From JAFDXJ01 sp039811225 (GTDB lineage: Bacteria > Bacteroidota > Bacteroidia > Chitinophagales > Chitinophagaceae): a stretch of 64,000 bases of DNA. Shown piece after piece: positions 55,667 through 63,725 of this stretch (position 1 is the stretch's first letter; each line of letters begins with the position of its first letter). The position numbers and the translations under genes are program-made. The notes below the pieces were generated by a model that was not told where the DNA came from, searched no databases, and saw only the letters and a list, made by a program, of their open reading frames with translations. The DNA lies in the NCBI GenBank assembly GCA_039811225.1, contig JBDHYG010000010.1, positions 20,571-84,570 of the forward strand, read 5' to 3'.

Positions 55667-56464
55667 ATGGACAAACAACAAATAGCGATCATCGGTGGCG
55701 GCAATTTAGGAACAGCATTGGCACAAGGCCTGGTGAATAGTCATTTCTGTATGCCCGGCGAGCTGCTCATAACAAAACGAAACCTGTCTGTTATGAAAGG
55801 GGATGTGCCACAGGGGGTGCGCATTTCCAATGATAATGTCCTGGCAGTGCGGGAGAGCCGGGTAATCCTGTTGGCGGTAAAGCCATTCCAGGTGGCGGAT
55901 GTCCTGTCATTGATAGCACCAGAGCTGACTGCGGAGCATGTACTTATTTCAGTGGTTACGGGGGTGACCCTGGCCGATATCAAAGCCATGGTGGCTACTA
56001 CATTACCGGTTTTCCGGGCGATGCCCAATACGGCGGTGGCTATCCGGCAGAGTATGACTTGTATCAGTTATGAGCAGGCAGATGATGTGCAGGTGCAATA
56101 TGTCATGCAAATGTTTAGTACGGTAGGGAAGGCCGTGGTCATTGATGACCAGTTGATGGATGCGGCCACTATTTTGGGCGCTTGTGGAACGGCTTATGCC
56201 ATGCGGTATATACGGGCCAATATCCAGGGTGGGATAGAGATCGGTTTTGATGCCGCCACGGCCCGTCTCATTGCTGCACAGACTGTAAAAGGCGCAGCAG
56301 AATTATTGCTTACCAATAACAGCCACCCCGAGCAGGAGATTGATAAAGTAACCACGCCCAAGGGTTGTACCATTGTCGGCCTGAATGAAATGGAGCACCG
56401 GGGTTTTAGTTCCTCTTTGATCCGCGGTGTGATAACCAGTTATAAGAAAATTGCGAAGATTTAA
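55667..56464 (+). CDS. proC: Pyrroline-5-carboxylate reductase
   Basis: A 265-residue enzyme that performs the last step of proline synthesis with NAD(P)H. The Rossmann fold opens with IAIIGGGNLGTALAQGLVNS (GxGxxG-type). The core has VILLAVKPFQVADVLSLIAP and LISVVTGVTLADIKAM. Then PVFRAMPNTAVAIRQSMTCI follows, the conserved P-x-x-R-x-M-P-N region. The C-terminal dimerisation signature is in the EIGFDAATARLIAAQTVKGAAELL and TTPKGCTIVGLNEMEHRGFSSSL stretches, cut here to the visible key residues GCTIVGLNEME. The length is normal. It is preceded by alaS on the same strand; the region after it (56465-56681) has no credible gene. Confidence 0.95.
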   Translation: MDKQQIAIIGGGNLGTALAQGLVNSHFCMPGELLITKRNLSVMKGDVPQGVRISNDNVLAVRESRVILLAVKPFQVADVLSLIAPELTAEHVLISVVTGVTLADIKAMVATTLPVFRAMPNTAVAIRQSMTCISYEQADDVQVQYVMQMFSTVGKAVVIDDQLMDAATILGACGTAYAMRYIRANIQGGIEIGFDAATARLIAAQTVKGAAELLLTNNSHPEQEIDKVTTPKGCTIVGLNEMEHRGFSSSLIRGVITSYKKIAKI

Positions 56465-56681
56465 ACTGTCGTTAAAAACAATAGTGGTTATGTCTTTTTC
56501 CTGCAGACAATTCGCTTTTGCATTCTTCGTAAGCACCGAAAAATCATAAATGGAATTGTCTAACGATTTCTGCATTGCATCTATTTTCTTTTTTTCTTCA
56601 CGAAATGAATAAGCCAATGGGATAAAGCTGATATGAGAAAGACTGTGGACTAATAAAAAGTAATGACAGGAAAATAAATAT

Positions 56682-57175
56682 ATGGACACTCGAATGCAAT
56701 TGACATTGTTTGTAAAGGATGTGCAGGCAAAAGCGATAGAAGCAACCCGTCGGCAATACAATCCAGAACAGTATGCACTCATTAAAGCACATGTGACCTT
56801 ATGCCGGGAAGATGAATTACAGGAAATAGACCAGGTCATAAAAAACCTGGAAAATCTTAAACAAGGCCCCATAACCATTTTCTTTGATCCGGTTGTGCGT
56901 TTTGCTGCGGGAAAAGGGGTGCTGCTTCCCGGCTGCAACGACAATTTAGTATTCCACAGCTAAGGAATCGTGTCTTGAAAAATACCCATTCAAAAACCGG
57001 GAACCCGGAACCGCATATAACGATAATGCACCCCAGGAACTCCACCTGCACAGAAGTTATATTTAGTGAAATACAACGGCTCCATTTCCCCCGGGCATTG
57101 CAGTTTGATGCTATTTCTCTTATTGAACAACAACATGGTGGGCCGTGGAAAATAATAGGGGAATATTTTTTGTAG
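56682..57175 (+). pseudogene. 2H phosphoesterase (2'-5' RNA ligase/LigT-like), frameshifted
   Basis: Two fragments together make a complete LigT-like protein. The first (56682-56963, 93 residues) has the first histidine motif HVT at residues 37-39 (LIKAHVTLCREDE). The second (open frame from before 56942 to 57175) has the second motif in EPHITIMHPRN. They are in different frames; the shift is -1 (or +2) and falls near 56935-56945, where frame 1 reads GCNDNLVFHS-stop and the other frame reads QFSIPQLRNRVLKNT, which continues naturally. The combined length (about 164 residues) fits the two-H family. No slippery heptamer is evident, so programmed frameshifting is unlikely; a mutation or sequencing error in this base run is more probable. 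Confidence 0.75.
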
Positions 57176-57329
57176 ATTCAAATTATAAACAATGAGATCA
57201 GAATGATAAATTGTATTGTTTAGTAATTATACCATCATCTCAGTTCTCTCATCAAAAATAATCTCTTCTTAGAAATAGAAAATTTCCAAGTCTTTTAATA
57301 ACTCTTATAAAAATTCAGGAATCTTCCCT

Positions 57330-58565
57330 CTATGCCACCTTCAGGAGATTGAGCTTGCTCTTGTCAATTTTTTGTTTTGCATAATCCAGGTCCACGGTGA
57401 GTTCGGTAACGCCACTGCCGGGTAGGTCAAACATGGCATCGGTGAGTATGTATTCACAAATACTGCGCAGGCCCCTGGCCCCTAATTTATATTCCAGGGC
57501 TTTAGTAACCATAAAATCGAGTACCTCTTCTTCAATCTTCAACTCGATACCTTCATAGGAAAATAGCTTGATATATTGCCTGATCAGGCTGTTCTTGGGT
57601 TCGGTTAATATAGCCCGGAGAATCTCTGCATCCAAAGGATCCAGGTGGGTTACTACCGGCAAGCGGCCCAGTAATTCCGGGATAAGGCCAAAGCCTTTTA
57701 AATCCTGGGCATTGATAAATTTCAGGATATTATTCTTATGATCTGCCTGCAGTTCTTTATTGACATTAAAACCGATGGCATTTGTGTTAATGCGCCGGGC
57801 AATTACTTTATCAATGCCATCAAATGCCCCGCCACAAATAAATAATATATTGCTGGTATTGATCTTGATCATTTTCTGCTCGGGATGTTTACGGCCACCT
57901 TGTGGCGGCACCAGCACATCCGTCCCTTCCAGCATTTTTAATAAACCCTGTTGTACCCCTTCACCACTGACATCTCGCGTAATGGAAGGGTTATCGCTTT
58001 TACGGGCAATCTTATCTATTTCATCAATATATACGATACCCTTTTCGGCAGCCATTACATCGTAATTGCAAACCTGCAACAGCCGGGTGAGCATGCTCTC
58101 CACATCTTCGCCCACATAACCCGCTTCGGTAAATACTGTAGCATCCACAATAGCAAAAGGTACATTCAATTGGCGGGCAATGGTTTTGGCCAGCAGGGTT
58201 TTCCCCGTACCGGTCTCTCCCACCATGATGATATTGCTTTTTTCAATTTCTATATCATCTTCCTTTGTCTTCTGGGTGATGCGTTTATAATGGTTGTACA
58301 CCGCCACAGACAATACCCGTTTGGCATCTTCCTGGCCGATGATATATTGATCTAAATAATCTTTGACTTCTTTAGGCTTGCGGATATTGAAACGGTATTG
58401 TTTCTCATGTACATCCTCCCGTTGCATTAATTCCTGGGAAATAATTTCTTCGGCATGCTCCACACAATTTTCACAGATATGACCTTCCTGGCCGGCAATA
58501 AGGATTTTCACCTCATCGCGGCTTCGCCCGCAAAATGAACAATGGAGATTGGTAGGTTTTGCCAT
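57330..58565 (-). CDS. clpX: ATP-dependent Clp protease ATP-binding subunit ClpX
   Basis: A 411-residue AAA+ unfoldase that delivers substrates to ClpP. The start at ATG 58565 gives MAKPTNLHCSFCGRSRDEVK, the usual zinc-binding domain (two C-x2-C pairs, CSFC and CENC). Walker A is GETGTGKTLLAK, Walker B is IVYIDEIDKIARKSD, and sensor 2 lies in KLGARGLRSI. The ClpP-binding IGF loop is intact as AIGF in NTNAIGFNVN. The frame extends 55 codons upstream into the ClpP coding end, but those residues are not family-like. It is the last gene of the tig-(57 aa)-clpP-clpP-clpX unit. Confidence 0.97.
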   Translation of the reverse strand: MAKPTNLHCSFCGRSRDEVKILIAGQEGHICENCVEHAEEIISQELMQREDVHEKQYRFNIRKPKEVKDYLDQYIIGQEDAKRVLSVAVYNHYKRITQKTKEDDIEIEKSNIIMVGETGTGKTLLAKTIARQLNVPFAIVDATVFTEAGYVGEDVESMLTRLLQVCNYDVMAAEKGIVYIDEIDKIARKSDNPSITRDVSGEGVQQGLLKMLEGTDVLVPPQGGRKHPEQKMIKINTSNILFICGGAFDGIDKVIARRINTNAIGFNVNKELQADHKNNILKFINAQDLKGFGLIPELLGRLPVVTHLDPLDAEILRAILTEPKNSLIRQYIKLFSYEGIELKIEEEVLDFMVTKALEYKLGARGLRSICEYILTDAMFDLPGSGVTELTVDLDYAKQKIDKSKLNLLKVA

Positions 58566-58647
58566 ATCAAAAAAATAATGAATGGTAAAATTACAATTTT
58601 TACAGAAAACGCATTTTTTAGCGAAAAAGTTTAACGAAACCGGCTGT

Positions 58648-59280
58648 TTATAATTTTTGCAACAACTTATCCACGATGCCATAGGCAATGGCTTCATCGG
58701 CATCCATCCAGTAATCACGGTCAAAATCACTCATGACTTTTTCAAATGACTGGCCACAATTTTCCGCTAAGATCCGAGCGCTGATTTCTTTGGTCTTGGT
58801 CATTTGCCGGGCATGGATTTCAATATCTGCCGAGTTGGCCTGGAAATAACCACCGAGGCTTGGCTGATGAATCATCACTTCCCCATGCGGGTAAATATAT
58901 CGTTTCCCTTTTTCACCGGCACTTAAGAGAATGCTGCCCATACTGGCTGCCAGGCCCATACAAATGGTACTTACGGGAGACTGGATCATTTTAATAGTAT
59001 CATAAATGACCATGCCACTGGTCACTACACCACCGGGGCTGTTGATGTAAAATTTGATTTCTTCTCCCGGTTTATCGGCGTCTAATAATAATAATTTGGT
59101 TACAATTTCTTTGGCTGATTTATCTTCCACAGCGCCCCATAAATATACGGCTCTTTTTTCTAAAAAGAGGTTATCCAGTTTCTTCATCAGGAGGGAAGAG
59201 TAGGGCTGTTTATCTTCTGCCGAGCTTTCGTTTTCTTCATCTTCGAGGAAGGCCGGTTGTAAGTGTGGGTACATATCCAT
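58648..59280 (-). CDS. clpP: ATP-dependent Clp protease proteolytic subunit, second paralogue
   Basis: A 210-residue ClpP-family serine protease. The catalytic triad is present: serine in GLAASMGSIL, histidine in MIHQPSLGGY and aspartate in MSDFDRDYWM. The N-terminal part (about 1-30) is acidic and longer than in E. coli ClpP (EDEENESSAEDKQ), which may alter the axial pore. The YINSPGGVVTSGMVIYDTI strand is standard. It lies 41 bp downstream of the first clpP and 82 bp upstream of clpX. The protein is clearly related to, but distinct from, its neighbour, so it may form mixed tetradecamers, as reported for two-ClpP systems in other bacteria. Confidence 0.95.
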   Translation of the reverse strand: MDMYPHLQPAFLEDEENESSAEDKQPYSSLLMKKLDNLFLEKRAVYLWGAVEDKSAKEIVTKLLLLDADKPGEEIKFYINSPGGVVTSGMVIYDTIKMIQSPVSTICMGLAASMGSILLSAGEKGKRYIYPHGEVMIHQPSLGGYFQANSADIEIHARQMTKTKEISARILAENCGQSFEKVMSDFDRDYWMDADEAIAYGIVDKLLQKL

Positions 59281-59321
59281 TCGTTTTATTTTAAGGCTGT
59301 GTCAATACGTTGAATTATAAA

Positions 59322-60014
59322 TTAAGATTTGTTTTCTTTCTTAGGATTGATATGCAATACTTCATCGATCAGGCCATAAGTTTTACTTTCTTCTGCTGAC
59401 ATCCAGAAATCACGGTCACTGTCTTTCGCTACAGTAGCAGCATCTTTCCCGGTATGATAGGCCACGATCTCATACAGTTCATTTTTGATCTTGGCAATTT
59501 CCCGGGCAGTGATTTCAATATCGGTTGCTTGCCCGCCGATACCGCCACTGGGCTGGTGCAGCATGATGCGGCTATGCTTTAATGCGCTGCGTTTTCCTTT
59601 CACACCGGCACACATGAGGATGGCACCCATACTGGCAGCCATACCGGTACAAATGGTAGATACATCGGGGCTTACAAATTGCATGGTATCATAGATACCC
59701 AGGCCGGAATAAACACTGCCACCCGGGCTGTTGATATACATTTGGATATCGCGTGTCCGGTCCGTGCTGTCGAGGAACAATAGCTGGGCGGTTACAATAT
59801 TCGCCACGTAATCATCCACGGGTTCCCCCAGGAAAATAATCCGGTCCATCATCAGGCGGCTGAATACATCCATACTGGCTACATTCAACGGCCTTTCTTC
59901 AATGATATATGGGGTGAGATTGGTAAATGCATGTTGCTTATACTGGTGCAACACATTACTGCCGATGCCCCGGTGCTTTACGGCATATTTTTCAAATTCC
60001 TGTTGGAAATGCAT
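59322..60014 (-). CDS. clpP: ATP-dependent Clp protease proteolytic subunit, first paralogue
   Basis: A 230-residue ClpP with the standard core. The triad is serine in GMAASMGAIL, histidine in MLHQPSGGIGGQ and aspartate in AKDSDRDFWMS. The N-terminus (PYIIEERPLNVASMDVFSRL) is the propeptide/pore-loop region, and the handle has ITAREIAKIKNELYEIVAYH. The C-terminus is a short basic tail (NPKKENKS). It is closer to canonical ClpP than the second copy by the DIQMYINSPGGSVYSGLGIY strand and QPSGGIGGQATDIEI. It follows the 57-codon gene after 92 bp and is preceded further up by tig. Confidence 0.96.
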   Translation of the reverse strand: MHFQQEFEKYAVKHRGIGSNVLHQYKQHAFTNLTPYIIEERPLNVASMDVFSRLMMDRIIFLGEPVDDYVANIVTAQLLFLDSTDRTRDIQMYINSPGGSVYSGLGIYDTMQFVSPDVSTICTGMAASMGAILMCAGVKGKRSALKHSRIMLHQPSGGIGGQATDIEITAREIAKIKNELYEIVAYHTGKDAATVAKDSDRDFWMSAEESKTYGLIDEVLHINPKKENKS

Positions 60015-60106
60015 ATATAAATTTTCTAAGTGATGTAATGGTCAAATACCATGCAAGTGCAAAATAACCGACAAAAGGGCAGGCATGGTGTGGGTGGAAA
60101 AATTAG

Positions 60107-60280
60107 TTAATGCAAAAAATCTTCATCCTGCCCGGATTTGAACTTCTCAAACATCTTATTAATGGCGCCGGCAAATAAGGGCAGCTTTGCTTTTGCATAA
60201 TCTTTCATTATTTCAATGGCTTTGAGGGCCTGTGCTTCGGTTAATCCTTCTGCCATTAATTTCTTAATCAGTTCATCCAT
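60107..60280 (-). CDS. Short conserved-looking helical protein (57 residues) between tig and clpP
   Basis: A 57-residue open frame with ATG at 60278-60280 and TAA at 60107-60109. The sequence begins MDELIKKLMAEGLTEAQAL and ends SGQDEDFLH. The middle forms amphipathic helices (QALKAIEIMKDYAKAKLP), and the GLTEAQALKAIEIMK stretch resembles a UBA/CUE-like helix-turn-helix, though that is only a likeness. It is preceded by tig (90 bp) and followed by clpP (92 bp) on the same strand. Codon use is like that of neighbours and the amino-acid composition is that of a real soluble protein. A role as an adaptor or regulator of the tig-clp unit is a guess. Confidence 0.6.
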   Translation of the reverse strand: MDELIKKLMAEGLTEAQALKAIEIMKDYAKAKLPLFAGAINKMFEKFKSGQDEDFLH

Positions 60281-60370
60281 ATTTTTTTATTTGAGGTAAA
60301 TATATAAAAATTCCCTGCACCACCCGGTGTGTGGAAAAAAGTTGGAAAAATTATAAGAACGGAAACCGGC

Positions 60371-61720
60371 TTAATGGTGGTGCTCCTGCATTTTTTTTGC
60401 AAAATCTTCCAGGGAAATTTGCTCCGGTATTTCCTTTACCTGCTTTTCCAGGATGGAAAATAATTTGCCTGTCTGTAGCTGCATATAAGTTTCTTCTACA
60501 AACTTCTGGTCTTTCATCATGCGATTGGCATAATCGTCCAGCCAGGGGGCTTCATCCAGGTTTTGGGAGCCCATATAGCTCATGAGTTGTTTTTTTGCCT
60601 GCTCCTTGATTTCCTCAGGATCAACGGTTATCTGGTTTTCTGAAATCAGCTTGGTGCTGATCAGGGACCATTTCAGTTGCGACTTAAAGCGCGGCATTTC
60701 TTTTTCAGCTTCTTCGGGAGATTTCGGTTTTTCACCACCTTCCTTTAGCCATCTTAGTAAGAAATTTTCGGGTACCTCTATTTGTGTATGATCTACTAAT
60801 TGATGGTAGATCTGGTCATGTACATGATTCAGTGACTGGCTTTCATAATAGGCTTCGATTTCTGCTTTAATGGCATTGCGGAAAGCTTCTTCGGTATTAA
60901 TATCCCGCCCCGGGTATACGGCAGTAAAGAGCGCTTCATCTAAGGGTGCTGATTCAAGCAATTCAATTTTTTGCAGTGCCAGGGTGAAAGGTGTTTCGGG
61001 GCTACCTTCTTGTTCCAATGTTTTGAAAAATTCGGCCTGTTCTTTTTCATCAAAGGCTTCTCCGGCAGTTGTGTGCAGGATAGCTCCGACCTGAAGGCCC
61101 ATGAGTTGCGGCCGGAATGTTTCTGAAAAATTACGAACCACGCGGGTCATTTCTTTTTCAATCCCATTTTCCGTTTTATTTCCATCAGCATCTGTTTCTG
61201 TCACGAGGAAAGTAAGCACATTGGCATCATCTGTAATGGTATCACATGCTGCCAGGTGGCCATGCCGCTTTTGCAATCTGCTCACTTCTTCCTCAATTTC
61301 TTTTTCTGCCACTTCAATTTTATAATGTGTCACCTGGATATTTTCCGTATGGATATCAAAATTGGGTTTAAGCCCGATTTCGAAAGCAAAAGCATAATCG
61401 CCGGGATTATTCATATCCAGCATGCGGGCATCGTTATCGAGTGGAAGGGGCTGGGCAAAAATGTCTAATTGTTCTTTCACCACAAAATCATTCAATTCCT
61501 TTTCCACTTTGCGCAGCACTTCATCCTGGAATACAGACTGGCCATACATTTTCTTGATCATGCCGGCAGGTACCATGCCTTTCCGGAAACCATGCAGGGT
61601 TGCATTTTTCGCATATTTTTTCAAGGACTGTTCAAAAGCTGGTAAGTAATCTTCTTTTCCAACCTGTACGATCAGTTTATCATTTAATAAACCAATATTT
61701 TCACGTGTAATGGTAGCCAT
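60371..61720 (-). CDS. tig: Trigger factor (ribosome-associated chaperone)
   Basis: A 449-residue chaperone that binds nascent chains at the ribosome exit and has prolyl isomerase activity in many bacteria. The start is ATG 61720 (MATITRENIGLLNDKL); upstream codons would run into the tRNA-Leu. The ribosome-binding domain (about 1-110) has the LHGFRKGMVPAGMIKKMYG loop, in which the GFRKGM pattern corresponds to the family signature GFRxGK. The central PPIase region (about 150-240) is divergent, as in other Bacteroidota, and the C-terminal helical domain fills the rest, ending in a histidine-rich tail (QEHHH). It sits 15 bp after tRNA-Leu and upstream of the clp genes. Confidence 0.92.
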   Translation of the reverse strand: MATITRENIGLLNDKLIVQVGKEDYLPAFEQSLKKYAKNATLHGFRKGMVPAGMIKKMYGQSVFQDEVLRKVEKELNDFVVKEQLDIFAQPLPLDNDARMLDMNNPGDYAFAFEIGLKPNFDIHTENIQVTHYKIEVAEKEIEEEVSRLQKRHGHLAACDTITDDANVLTFLVTETDADGNKTENGIEKEMTRVVRNFSETFRPQLMGLQVGAILHTTAGEAFDEKEQAEFFKTLEQEGSPETPFTLALQKIELLESAPLDEALFTAVYPGRDINTEEAFRNAIKAEIEAYYESQSLNHVHDQIYHQLVDHTQIEVPENFLLRWLKEGGEKPKSPEEAEKEMPRFKSQLKWSLISTKLISENQITVDPEEIKEQAKKQLMSYMGSQNLDEAPWLDDYANRMMKDQKFVEETYMQLQTGKLFSILEKQVKEIPEQISLEDFAKKMQEHHH

Positions 61721-61735
61721 ACATTTAATTTTTTG

Positions 61736-61817
61736 TGCGGATGGAGGGAGTCGAACCCACACGCCTTGCGGCGCCAGATCCTAAGTCTGGTGCGTCTGCC
61801 AATTTCGCCACATCCGC
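61736..61817 (-). tRNA. tRNA-Leu (anticodon UAG)
   Basis: On the reverse strand the acceptor stem GCGGATG pairs with CATCCGC, the anticodon arm has stem CCAGA/TCTGG with loop CTTAGGA (anticodon TAG), there is a variable arm GCGCCGCAAGGCGT, and the T-arm is GTGGGTTCGACTCCC. The length of 82 nt and the long variable arm fit tRNA-Leu reading CUA. CCA is not encoded. It lies 15 bp before tig. Confidence 0.95.
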
Positions 61818-61861
61818 CCGGATCTAATAATTTTCGTCCCCCTTTTTTGCAAGCGGGGGCG

Positions 61862-61891
61862 CAAAAATAAGGGATTTCGCCCAATGCTCAA
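61862..61891 (-). promoter_or_regulatory. Promoter of tRNA-Leu/tig
   Basis: On the reverse strand TTG (61889-61891) is followed after 19 bp by TATTTTTG (61862-61869), an exact TAnnTTTG box. It lies 45 bp upstream of the tRNA. It is the best promoter match in the window. Confidence 0.65.
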
Positions 61892-61924
61892 TTCTCAATT
61901 TGGAAAAGACGGGTACTGAAAATC

Positions 61925-63433
61925 CTAAATTTTTTTCACCCATTTCCCGATTAGGGGTAATTGCTGGAATTCCTTTCTTTCAATTTTTAAAATAAGTAAG
62001 ATAAAACCCCCGGTGAGTAGCGTGGCTACTGAGAGGCTGAAAGTAACATTGGCCCATATAGCCGTGATGCCCTGATGAATGAAATAAACTAAAAGAGCCA
62101 TAACCAGGTAGGCAAGTAATTTTTTCCAGGCATAGGGGATATAATAAACCCGCTGGCCCCAGAAATAACTGATCAACATAAGGCTGAAATAGGCCGTAAA
62201 GGTGGCCCAGGCAGAAGCCATAAAACCAAAGCGGGGAATAAACAGCCAGTTTACCAGGATGGTGATACCTGCCGCGATGAGTGTAATGATGGCGCCGGCC
62301 ATGGTTTTATTGGTAAGCTTGTACCAGATACTAAGACTGTAATAAATGCCCAGGCAAATATTGGCCAGTACGAGAATAGGAACAATGCGCAGGCCTACCC
62401 AATAAGGTTCTTTGATAAACCATTTCCAAATAGGCAGGTATAAATTAATAAGTAAAAAAACAACGGAAAGAGTGATAACAAAAAACTTCATTACACGGGC
62501 ATAGGTTTTTTGTGGATTACCTTCCTCTGCCTGGCGGAAGAAAAATGGTTCTGCACCCAGGCGGAAAGCCTGAACAAAAAGCGTTATCAGGATGGATAAT
62601 TTGTAACAGGCATTATAAATGCCCACCTGTTCTTCGCGGTATTCCGCTGAGCCGGGAAGCCACCAATACAGCATAACCCGGTCAAAGGTTTCATTGATCA
62701 TACCACCCATTCCGGCAATTAACAAAGGCAGGGAATAGACCATCATGACTTTCCACAGCTTTATATTAAAGCGGAATTTTATTTGCCGGATCTCTCCTAA
62801 TAACAACAAGAAAGTAAAAATGGATTGGAATAATTGTGCCAGCACCACATACACTACAGGATTGGTATGTTCATTATACATGAGGGTGGTGACCAGGTTT
62901 GATTTTTCACCGGTATGATGTGGGCAATAAATAATAAAAAACCATACAAAAAAAAGATTGATGAGAATGCCCATGATATTGATGAAAGCATATTTACGCG
63001 GCCTCCCTTCCTGGCGGAGTTTGGCAAAAGGGATACGGGTAAGAGCATCAATGGCAATAATGAAAATGCTTATTTGAATGATCTGCGGAAAAGCAGCGAG
63101 GCCGATGACAGCACCGAACGCTGCACGGAAATACCATAAGACTGCCGTGAGTAAAATGGTAGAGAAAACCAGGGACAAGGCAGACGTACTGTAAATATCT
63201 TTTTTATATTCCGGTAAGCTGGCAAACCGGAAATAGGTGGTTTCAAAGCCATAGGTAAAAATAATATTGAGTATGGGAATGGCTGAATAAATCAGGCCGA
63301 CTTTCCCATAATCACTCATATTGGCCAAAGAATAGGTGAGAATGGGCGCTAATAAATAGGAAATAAACCGGGCACCGATCGAACTGATGCCATACCACAT
63401 AGTATGCCCGGCCAACTGTTTAATATTGCTCAA
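61925..63433 (-). CDS. Wzx-type polysaccharide/lipid-linked-oligosaccharide flippase
   Basis: A 502-residue polytopic membrane protein of the MATE/Wzx superfamily (polysaccharide biosynthesis protein). About 12-14 hydrophobic segments are visible along the length, beginning with the characteristic IKQLAGHTMWYGISSIGARF and YLLAPILTYSLANMSDYGKV, which matches the N-terminus of the O-antigen flippase family. A charged cytoplasmic loop (EEGNPQKTYARVMKF, about 275-290) and a basic C-terminus (IERKEFQQLPLIGKWVKK) are typical. It is expected to flip lipid-linked glycans for capsule, O-antigen or glycoprotein synthesis. No glycosyltransferases are nearby, so the substrate is unknown. It lies downstream of no other gene on its strand in the window. 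Confidence 0.9.
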   Translation of the reverse strand: MSNIKQLAGHTMWYGISSIGARFISYLLAPILTYSLANMSDYGKVGLIYSAIPILNIIFTYGFETTYFRFASLPEYKKDIYSTSALSLVFSTILLTAVLWYFRAAFGAVIGLAAFPQIIQISIFIIAIDALTRIPFAKLRQEGRPRKYAFINIMGILINLFFVWFFIIYCPHHTGEKSNLVTTLMYNEHTNPVVYVVLAQLFQSIFTFLLLLGEIRQIKFRFNIKLWKVMMVYSLPLLIAGMGGMINETFDRVMLYWWLPGSAEYREEQVGIYNACYKLSILITLFVQAFRLGAEPFFFRQAEEGNPQKTYARVMKFFVITLSVVFLLINLYLPIWKWFIKEPYWVGLRIVPILVLANICLGIYYSLSIWYKLTNKTMAGAIITLIAAGITILVNWLFIPRFGFMASAWATFTAYFSLMLISYFWGQRVYYIPYAWKKLLAYLVMALLVYFIHQGITAIWANVTFSLSVATLLTGGFILLILKIERKEFQQLPLIGKWVKKI

Positions 63434-63725
63434 AAGGTCTCCTGATTGATGTTTCTAATGCAAATGCCCAACAAATATACTATGCTGCCGGATTTACCGG
63501 ATTGTGGAAACAAAATTACAAAGGGTAACGGCTGCATCATTTTTTTGAAATGTTGGGAAACTGTTAAGTTCTTTTGGTTTACTAGCATCTACTTTATTTT
63601 TACAGCCTTCGGAAAATTATCGGGAAAGCAACTGAAATTTTCCGGTATGCGGCTGACAAAAAACTGGCTTTTAGTTTTTGCTTCCGGCAATAGGAAAGAA
63701 TTTGTTGTTTAAAAACAAAGCATAC

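Noticed and set aside
56303..56944. A 213-codon reverse-strand frame across the end of proC and the 2H gene
   Set aside because: It is antisense to conserved proC and to the LigT-like gene, with serine/cysteine-rich composition typical of shadow frames.
57330..58730. Longer ClpX reading frame with 55 extra N-terminal residues
   Set aside because: The extra part overlaps the end of clpP and is not ClpX-like; ATG 58565 gives the normal zinc-domain start.
61736..61817. tRNA-Leu as an attachment site for a mobile element
   Set aside because: No integrase and no repeat of its 3' end was seen in the window.
63446..63712. An 88-codon frame before the MG2-domain gene
   Set aside because: Composition is odd (many Phe, Lys, Cys) and it occupies the promoter region of the next gene; no recognisable family.
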